Positions 45,065 to 50,275 of a DNA stretch of 50,275 nt are shown in pieces (position 1 is the first letter of the stretch; every line of letters begins with the position of its first letter). Source of the stretch: Nitrospirota bacterium (GTDB lineage: Bacteria; Nitrospirota; Nitrospiria; SBBL01; JAADHI01); NCBI GenBank assembly GCA_029261195.1, contig JAJDBU010000066.1, positions 1 to 50,275 of the forward strand. The letters run 5' to 3'. The position numbers were made by a program, and so were the translations under genes. Under the pieces are notes generated by a model. That model ran no database searches, had not been told where the DNA came from, and saw only the letters and a program-made list of their open reading frames with translations.

Positions 45065-46495
45065 ATGTCAATGAAACAATCAGGAAACCTGTTTGAATTT
45101 TATTTAAAAATCGTCACTCTTTTCTTTCTAGTCGGCTTGATCACTCTCCTTAGCTCATTTCCCGCAGAGGCGATTCCGGCTTTTTCCCGGAAATACGACA
45201 TGAGCTGTACCTCCTGCCACACCAAGCCGCCAAGGCTGAATGCCTTTGGGGAAGCCTTTCATATGTCGGGATATCAAATTCCTCAAACAACGGAAGGCGA
45301 GCTTCGAAAGAAACGCCAAATCGGACGGATCCATTCCGAGATCGAAGTGCTGAATATCTTTGCACTCCGGGCGACGGGTAATTTCGCCGAGTCTTTCTCC
45401 GGTGGTAATCCTGTCGAAACGAACCTGGCCTTGCCGCGAGAAATTGAACTCTATTTTGGCGGCACCTTTACCGATGACATTAGCTATTTTTTCAACCTGG
45501 CCCACGAGACAAAGGTGATTGAAGGGAGCGACCCCACTGATACTCATCGCTATGGTCATTTCAAGGAGAAGTCTGAATTCGGACTCGGCAAGGAATTTTT
45601 CCTCATGTTTGATCTAAATGCTTCTCTCTTCGGGACGCCGTCCGGAGCAATGAGCAAGGCCATGATTATGGGACCGATGCTTATGGTCGGTAAGGTTGAC
45701 CCTTCGACTAATTTTTCTTATTCGACCAACAGGCAATTTGTCATCAATGCCCCGGGACGCCTTGACAAAGACACAGGGCATATTCAGCGATTTACCCTTA
45801 CTCCCTATGCCTTTGCCTCAAAATTTTTTGGACTGACGAAGGGCGACGGCAAGTCACTCGAAGTCACACGATCGGTTCTTTACAATTCGGCCGGAGATTT
45901 TGGACTTGATATCCATGCCATGATTGCAGGGAAATATATGATTCAAACAGGCATTATGCAGGGTATTGAAGCAGGGACTTCAGATGTCAATGAAAAAAAA
46001 GACCCCTATGTAATGGCACGAATAAATTTTGGAGGCACGCACTATTTTTCCGGCTCTGTCTCAGGATTACTTAACTGGGGAAACGATACGGCGATGTTGG
46101 ATAAGCACTTAATCGACTGGTTCCGCTATGGATTTGCAGGCAACCTGAAATACAAATTACTCGACATTTACGGAGCGATTATCTGGGATAAACTCAGCGG
46201 CCTGCCTTCAAACACTGCCGCGACTTTTGATGATACTGCGATGGGTTTCACGATCGAAGGTGATTTGCTTGTTACTGATCAACACCTTCTATCCCTTCGC
46301 TATGACCATATGATATCGGGAGGCAGGATTAGGGACAAAGCGGACGGTAAAGTCCTGACCTTCCAGCTGAGAAAATACTATCGGGACAACTTTGCCATTT
46401 TTATCCGCGATAGTGTGAATGTCGAAAGAGTCAGCGATAATCCACTTCAGAATTTCCGGAATTTGATCGCAGTCGGCATTGATATCGACTTTTGA
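45065..46495 (+). CDS. Fused monohaem cytochrome c - outer-membrane barrel (Cyc2-like architecture)
   Basis: The 476-residue protein has a signal peptide (ends AEA-IPAF), then one haem site CTSCH in the segment PAFSRKYDMSCTSCH followed by PRLNAFGEAFHMSGY. The remaining ~400 residues have alternating strands with aromatic ends typical of a porin, ending in IDF. This matches Cyc2-like proteins, in which an N-terminal haem is tucked into an outer-membrane barrel for extracellular electron transfer, for example Fe(II) oxidation. Which substrate is used here is unknown. Ribosome site gcggagaa is seen. It lies 12 nt upstream of a dihaem cytochrome gene. Confidence 0.8.
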   Translation: MSMKQSGNLFEFYLKIVTLFFLVGLITLLSSFPAEAIPAFSRKYDMSCTSCHTKPPRLNAFGEAFHMSGYQIPQTTEGELRKKRQIGRIHSEIEVLNIFALRATGNFAESFSGGNPVETNLALPREIELYFGGTFTDDISYFFNLAHETKVIEGSDPTDTHRYGHFKEKSEFGLGKEFFLMFDLNASLFGTPSGAMSKAMIMGPMLMVGKVDPSTNFSYSTNRQFVINAPGRLDKDTGHIQRFTLTPYAFASKFFGLTKGDGKSLEVTRSVLYNSAGDFGLDIHAMIAGKYMIQTGIMQGIEAGTSDVNEKKDPYVMARINFGGTHYFSGSVSGLLNWGNDTAMLDKHLIDWFRYGFAGNLKYKLLDIYGAIIWDKLSGLPSNTAATFDDTAMGFTIEGDLLVTDQHLLSLRYDHMISGGRIRDKADGKVLTFQLRKYYRDNFAIFIRDSVNVERVSDNPLQNFRNLIAVGIDIDF

Positions 46496-46507
46496 AAGGA
46501 GAACGAC

Positions 46508-47368
46508 ATGGATGATACAAAAAGTCTCTTTAAACAAACCGGCCTTTTGATTTTCGGTATTCTGTTTCTTTCCTCAAGTCCGGTTCAATCACAAGTGATG
46601 GATCATTCCTCTATGAATATGGAGGAGAATGAAATGAAGGACAGGGACAAAACAGATCGCATGAAAGACATACAGAATATGGGAGACATGAAGCATACTG
46701 ACACGATGGCTGTCATGAAAGGAAAGATGATTTTCCAGATGAGTTGTTTTTTATGTCACGGCAGAAAGGGAGAAGGGGATGGCCCTGTTTCGATGTTTAT
46801 CGGCCCTTATTCCCACCCGAGACCCAACAACTTCACTTCCGGCATCTTTAAGTTCCGTTCGACCGAGTCGGGTGACCTCCCCATGTTGACAGACCTGATG
46901 CGAACCATTCGTGAAGGCATTCCCGGCTACATGCCCTCTTTCCGGAATCTAGGTGAAGACGGCATCAAGTCCGTGGCGATGTACATCGCAAAAGAATTCA
47001 TCCAGGAAGAGTTGCCAACCACGACAACGATCAAGTATGTCAAACATCATGGGCCCTATACCTATTCGGCCAAAAGTGCCTGGCGAGGCAGTCTGCTTTT
47101 TAAAATCATGAAGTGCAATGAATGCCATGGAAATGACGGTAAGGCCGGACGCATGGACCTGAAGGATGAACGAAGTCTCATGATTCACCCGGTTGATCTC
47201 ACCCGCCAGGAAACCTTCGGAAATGGAACCTCTCACGAAGATATCTACCGAACGATCATGACCGGACTTGATGGGACCCCCATGCCCGGTTACAACGATT
47301 CCTTTGCAGGAGAAGAAGAGAGCGCCTGGGATTTAGTGCACTTTATCCTTTCGCTCCAAGGGCGATAG
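46508..47368 (+). CDS. Exported dihaem cytochrome c with Met-rich N terminus
   Basis: The 286-residue protein has a signal peptide (ends near SSPVQS), a Met/His-rich region (about residues 30-75, including MDHSSMNMEENEM) that could bind Cu(I) or Ag, and two haem sites, CFLCHG (GRKGEGDGP) and CNECHG (NDGKAGRMD). Each domain looks like a class I cytochrome c. It probably carries electrons in the periplasm to or from the haem-barrel encoded immediately upstream. aaagga ribosome site is clear. Confidence 0.88.
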   Translation: MDDTKSLFKQTGLLIFGILFLSSSPVQSQVMDHSSMNMEENEMKDRDKTDRMKDIQNMGDMKHTDTMAVMKGKMIFQMSCFLCHGRKGEGDGPVSMFIGPYSHPRPNNFTSGIFKFRSTESGDLPMLTDLMRTIREGIPGYMPSFRNLGEDGIKSVAMYIAKEFIQEELPTTTTIKYVKHHGPYTYSAKSAWRGSLLFKIMKCNECHGNDGKAGRMDLKDERSLMIHPVDLTRQETFGNGTSHEDIYRTIMTGLDGTPMPGYNDSFAGEEESAWDLVHFILSLQGR

Positions 47369-47377
47369 GATAGGTAA

Positions 47378-48016
47378 ATGAGTTTAATGCGACAGGAAAA
47401 TGATTTCCTTCAGGCGAAATACGGCATCACCGCCTGGTGTTACGACATCCTGGACTACCCCTGGGAGCGACAGTATCGAAGGTGGCGACCCGAATTACTG
47501 AAGGACATCCGTGGTGAAGTCCTTGAAGCGGGGGTCGGAACCGGAAGGAATCTGAAGTACTATCGCCCGGATGTCCATTTGACCGGGATTGATTTAAGTC
47601 CTGCCATGTTGAAGCGAGCGAAAAAGCGCGCCGGAGATGCCCAATGTCAGGTCAGTCTTAAGCAGGAAGATGCGACGCTGTTGTCCTCAATTCCGTCGAA
47701 TCAGTTCGATTGGATCTTCTCAACCTTCATCTGCTGCGTCATGCCCGACCCCTTGCAGCCGATGGCGATAGCGCAGTTCGGCCGGGTGCTGAAGCCGGGA
47801 GGGCGTTTTCGATTACTCGAAATGATCTATTCACAAAATCCGAAAGAACGGAAAAAACAGGAACTTTTTGCTCCTTTTGTTGAAAAGGTTTTTGGTGCCC
47901 GTTTTGACCGGAACACCCTGAGCTACCTACATGAATCAGACAGGCTGAAAGTCACCAACACGACTTTTTTAAAAAAAGATATCTACCTGCTTATGGAGGG
48001 TGTCTGTGAAAAGTAG
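47378..48016 (+). CDS. Class I SAM-dependent methyltransferase
   Basis: The 212-residue enzyme has motif I EAGVGTGRNL, acidic strand GIDLSPAML and motif IV-like DWIFSTFICCVM, of the UbiE/COQ5-like fold. The substrate is unknown: quinone, small molecule or metalloid are possible. It lies 9 nt after the dihaem cytochrome gene, so probably the last gene of that unit. Confidence 0.85.
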   Translation: MSLMRQENDFLQAKYGITAWCYDILDYPWERQYRRWRPELLKDIRGEVLEAGVGTGRNLKYYRPDVHLTGIDLSPAMLKRAKKRAGDAQCQVSLKQEDATLLSSIPSNQFDWIFSTFICCVMPDPLQPMAIAQFGRVLKPGGRFRLLEMIYSQNPKERKKQELFAPFVEKVFGARFDRNTLSYLHESDRLKVTNTTFLKKDIYLLMEGVCEK

Positions 48017-48071
48017 GCCGATTGTGGAAATGAGATGCCGATTGAATTCAAGATGAAGGACTCATGCAGTC

Positions 48072-48395
48072 TCAAATCGAACGATCCGGAAAGAGCAAGG
48101 TGAGCGATTTTGCGAGAACGTCGTTGATGACTCTTGGTGACACTTCACTCTTTTTCTTTGCATCACGTGCTTTCCAGTCCAGACTTTTCACTTGATCCGC
48201 TAAGACAACGCCATCAATGCCATTAAGAAGATCGTCTAAACTGTATTCCACTGCAACGTGTGGCAGGAGGACGATTTTGCCACCTTCGACATTCATCTCA
48301 AGCACGTCATTTGATTCTACCCCGACCTGTTCTGCAATGTTCTTAGGAACACGCACCGCCAAGCTATTTCCCCACTTCTGAATTTTTGCTTTCAC
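48072..48395 (-). CDS. Orphan MazE/AbrB-family antitoxin
   Basis: A 107-residue protein with the MazE N terminus KIQKWGNSLAVRVPK. The start is set at GTG 48395 because a strong aggaggag ribosome site precedes it. The last ~40 residues do not look like normal MazE ends, and no MazF toxin gene follows, so the module seems incomplete. It stands next to a truncated methyltransferase. Confidence 0.75.
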   Translation of the reverse strand: MKAKIQKWGNSLAVRVPKNIAEQVGVESNDVLEMNVEGGKIVLLPHVAVEYSLDDLLNGIDGVVLADQVKSLDWKARDAKKKSEVSPRVINDVLAKSLTLLFPDRSI

Positions 48396-48470
48396 CGTTC
48401 TCCTCCTCATGCAACTATGTAGACACATTGTTTATACTGGCAAGGCCCATATGGAGTGTCAACTTTTTAG

Positions 48471-49151
48471 ATACACGCGACCTTAGACGAATCGGATGAA
48501 AATGAGTCCAACAGGCGATATAAAACCTATGGCGATTTTTCTAAACTCAACGCTCGATGGAACAATACACATTCCAGAAAAACTCAAAAACGCTTAGCCG
48601 AACATCCAGAAGAATGGTGTTTTTACCATACAAGATTATTAGAGCAGGAAAAAACATGGCAGGTTGTCCCACGGAATCAATGCGTAAAACACCTTCAAGA
48701 AAATCTGCCCAGAGGATCGGTTGTCGCAGATTTTGGCTGTGGGCAGGGAAAGCTCGCAGAAGAACTGAAAGAGTTTCATATCGTGCATTCATTTGATCAT
48801 CTTGCGATTCACCCCGGTATTGTTACAGGTGATATGTCCCATACTCCGCTTGATGACGGAAGTATCGACGCAGCAGTGTTCAGCCTATCGCTTATGGGGA
48901 CGAATATCGGAGATTACATTTCTGAAGCATATCGAGTCTTGAAACTGGGAGGACAACTGATCATTTGGCATCCAGCAAAACATAGCAACAGGAGTCAATT
49001 CGTAGAAGACCTGAAGAAAAATGGTTTTGCTATTGTCGAGGAAGGGCAAATCTACAAGTGGCATCGCATCTGGGCCATTAAGCAAGCCAGAAGAACGAAT
49101 GATATTGTAGATGCCAAACTGGATTTCAGAAATCAAACGAATGACATTTGA
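48471..49151 (+). pseudogene. 5'-truncated Rrp8-like rRNA methyltransferase
   Basis: An open frame from 48471 encodes about 226 residues but has no usable start codon until GTG 48780; an in-frame stop is just upstream (48468). The product strongly resembles the C-terminal methyltransferase of eukaryotic Rrp8 (m1A in large-subunit rRNA): YKTYGDFSKLNARW, FYHTRLLEQEKTW, VADFGCGQGKLAEEL, HSFDHLAI, GDMSHTPLDDGSIDAAVF and SLSLMGTNIGDYI. It looks as if the gene's 5' part was lost, perhaps from a larger protein. Translation from ATG 48783 would lack the SAM motif. Confidence 0.75.
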
Positions 49152-49224
49152 AATTCTTTGCCATTTTCCAATTTCTTTATTATCGACTTCAGGAAGGAAG
49201 AGAGCGGTGAGGGAGTATCCTACG

Positions 49225-49244
49225 CACTCATTTCATGATGAGTG
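49225..49244. promoter_or_regulatory. Inverted repeat overlapping the cspA promoter
   Basis: cactcat and atgagtg (49225-49231 and 49238-49244) form a perfect 7-bp stem with a 6-nt loop. It overlaps the -35 box of the next promoter, so it may be an operator, or the terminator of the preceding gene. Confidence 0.4.
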
Positions 49245-49271
49245 ACAGGACAAGCGCGTTTATGGTATAGT
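49242..49271 (+). promoter_or_regulatory. Probable promoter of the cold-shock gene
   Basis: GTGACA (49242-49247), 18 nt, TATAGT (49266-49271). Transcription near 49278 would give a leader of about 138 nt before the GTG at 49416, the kind of long leader seen in cold-inducible csp mRNAs. The leader has long T-runs. Confidence 0.5.
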
Positions 49272-49415
49272 CACCTCAGGTTCAGAGTTGGAAAGTGAAT
49301 AGGAAAAATAATTTGCTGGAGTTTTTTTTTAATTGGCAACATTTTTTTTGTTTATTTAGAGAACTTTGAACATTTCGTCAGCAAAATACTAATAACAAAA
49401 CAGGAGAAATAAACA

Positions 49416-49619
49416 GTGAGTACAGGAACAGTAAAATGGTTTAACGGCAGCAAAGGCTTTGGATTTATCACGCCCGAGGATGGAGATGATGTCTTCGTCC
49501 ACTTTTCAGCTATTACCGGTGACGGTTACAAATCCCTTGATGAGGGCGATAAAGTCGAATTCGATATCACACAAGGCCAGAAAGGTCCGCAAGCCGAAAA
49601 TGTAAGTATAGTTTCCTAA
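49416..49619 (+). CDS. csp: Cold-shock protein (CspA family)
   Basis: A 67-residue nucleic-acid chaperone. RNP1 KGFGFI and RNP2 VFVHF are intact ([15 protein letters not shown]). The start is GTG, with caggag 9 nt upstream. It is transcribed alone and closed by a strong terminator. It melts RNA structure, at low temperature or generally. Confidence 0.97.
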   Translation: MSTGTVKWFNGSKGFGFITPEDGDDVFVHFSAITGDGYKSLDEGDKVEFDITQGQKGPQAENVSIVS

Positions 49620-49638
49620 CAAGGATTTTATTGAATTG

Positions 49639-49681
49639 AAAAAGCCCCACCGGAATATTATTCCGGTGGGGCTTTTTTTTA
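49639..49681 (+). terminator. Strong factor-independent terminator after csp
   Basis: A stem of about 17 bp (aaaagccccaccggaat and its complement) around att, followed by eight T. Effective in both directions. Confidence 0.95.
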
Positions 49682-49703
49682 CCCATTATAGAAAAAATGA
49701 GAG

Positions 49704-50138
49704 TGATCCTCCCCTAAAAAAGTGGACTTGGAGTAAAGTCGTTGGTATTAAAACGACTGGAGGTTCAGATGAGTGTTCAAGGCAGAAGAAAATACGATCC
49801 GGAATTTAAAAGAAACGCAGTTCGCCTGAGTGAAGAAGCAGGCCGAACAGTTCACAAGGTTGCGGAGAACTTAGGTGTAGGCAGTGCGTTGATCTATCGT
49901 TGGCGGCAGCAAGAGCGAGAGCATTCTGAACTTGCCTTTCCTGGAGCTGGGAAAATGGCGTTGACTCAAGATCAAAAACGGATTCGAGCATTAGAAAAGC
50001 AACTGAAAGATACGGAAATGGAAAGAGATGTATTAAAAAAGCCCTGACCATCTTCAGCAGGATATCGAAATGAGATACAAGTTTATTGAGAAGCACCGCT
50101 CCTCATTTCCGATAAAGAAGATGTGCCGCGCCTTTAAA
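49704..50138 (+). mobile_element. IS3-family insertion sequence, 5' part only
   Basis: The left end begins about 49704 with tgatcctcccctaaaaaagt, typical of IS3 family terminal repeats. orfA and the start of orfB follow. The element appears to be interrupted near 50138 by another IS end. Confidence 0.8.
49769..50047 (+). pseudogene. IS3-family transposase OrfA, frameshifted near its end
   Basis: A 92-residue protein with HTH (KYDPEFKRNAVRL, VAENLGVGSALIYRW) and a leucine-rich coiled coil (ALEKQLKDTEMERDVLKK). ATG 49769 has ggagg upstream. It stops after LKKP, but one extra A in the six-A run would give LKKALTIFSRISK and end at 50071-50073, overlapping the ATG of orfB as usual. So a 1-nt loss, or a programmed slip, is implied. 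Confidence 0.8.
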
Positions 50139-50141
50139 TAG
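50070..50141 (+). pseudogene. IS3-family transposase OrfB remnant
   Basis: From ATG 50070 only 23 codons remain (MRYKFIEKHRSSF ... MCRAF) before a stop at 50139. In intact elements MCR is followed by the VSRSGYY-type region and DDE domain; these are replaced by a different sequence. Confidence 0.75.
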
Positions 50142-50275
50142 GGCTTGCTGAAAAAACAATAAGTTTTTGATTTTAAAAGGTTTTAATCTGTAGTATCCTG
50201 CTCCAAGTGCAAAGAAAAAGACCTTTAGCCCCTAAAAAGCGTGCACCAGGAGCCTCCATGTATCGAAAAAGTAAC
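50139..50275 (+). mobile_element. Second insertion sequence, left end, runs off window
   Basis: From about 50139 the sequence tagggcttgctgaaaaaac resembles the termini of IS5/IS1182-like elements. A ribosome site (caggag) and the first codons of a transposase (MYRKSN, ATG 50258) follow; the rest is outside the window. Confidence 0.55.
50258..50275 (+). CDS. Start of a transposase (partial, cut by window end)
   Basis: Only six codons (MYRKSN) are visible. The start is chosen by the caggag site 5 nt upstream. IS1182/IS5-type transposases often begin this way, but identity is uncertain. Confidence 0.4.

Noticed and set aside
48017-48071. MazF toxin downstream of the MazE-like gene
   Set aside because: The gap is only 55 nt and has no coding frame.
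48557-48796. 79-residue plus-strand frame beginning MEQYTFQKN
   Set aside because: It overlaps the Rrp8-like frame in another phase and has no recognisable domain, whereas the other frame is clearly conserved.
1-50275. CRISPR arrays, tRNA or rRNA genes
   Set aside because: No regularly spaced repeats and no recognisable RNA gene signatures were seen in the gaps read.

Overview
The window is about 50 kb of a Gram-negative chromosome of medium GC. It encodes outer-membrane barrels, lipoproteins, TolC-type efflux and several Sec signal peptides. The lineage is not certain. A stand-alone EF-G that resembles mitochondrial EF-G1 (the spdEFG1 type), a split-type glycine dehydrogenase subunit (GcvPB) and a Cyc2-like haem-porin would suit a Nitrospirota- or Desulfobacterota-like organism. 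No rRNA, tRNA or CRISPR was recognised.

Layout. 1-3.3 kb: a membrane GGDEF-EAL c-di-GMP enzyme overlapping a bacteriohemerythrin. 3.4-7.7 kb (minus strand): an ammonium transporter, then phosphomannomutase and mannose-1-phosphate guanylyltransferase (GDP-mannose supply). 7.8-17.9 kb: housekeeping and small-metabolism genes, namely an exported protein, an SDR and MDR oxidoreductase pair, a Rieske protein, an alpha/beta hydrolase, a nucleosidase-like protein, a 2-Cys peroxiredoxin, a zinc-ribbon protein, RecO, Ndk, a FAD-like protein and a site-2 protease operon. 17.9-22.3 kb: a TraF/FadL-like barrel, a lipoprotein, a DEAD-box helicase and an exported HExxH protein. 22.5-31.5 kb (minus strand): an SdhA/FrdA flavoprotein, GcvPB, a Nudix hydrolase, an M28 peptidase, an ABC ATPase and permease, a ParDE toxin-antitoxin pair and SelO. 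31.8-36 kb: EF-G, a HAD-like protein and QueG.

The most distinctive region is 36.0-48.0 kb. An HME-RND tripartite metal exporter (outer-membrane channel, adaptor, pump) sits with a PII-like DUF3240 protein that overlaps the pump gene, a HupE/UreJ membrane protein, several small exported proteins (most of them His-rich), a one-haem cytochrome fused to an outer-membrane barrel (Cyc2-like architecture), a Met-rich dihaem cytochrome c and a SAM methyltransferase. Together they suggest a module that exports or detoxifies a transition metal and may couple it to redox chemistry at the outer membrane.

The last 2 kb look like accessory DNA: an orphan MazE-like antitoxin, a 5'-truncated methyltransferase closely resembling eukaryotic Rrp8, a cold-shock gene with a long leader, and an IS3-family remnant apparently interrupted by a second insertion sequence that runs off the window.

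Across the window several genes without a Shine-Dalgarno sequence have a sigma70-like promoter whose -10 box ends 6 to 8 nt before the start codon (SDR, zinc-ribbon gene, selO, and the small exported gene at 44.6 kb). This suggests recurrent leaderless transcripts.
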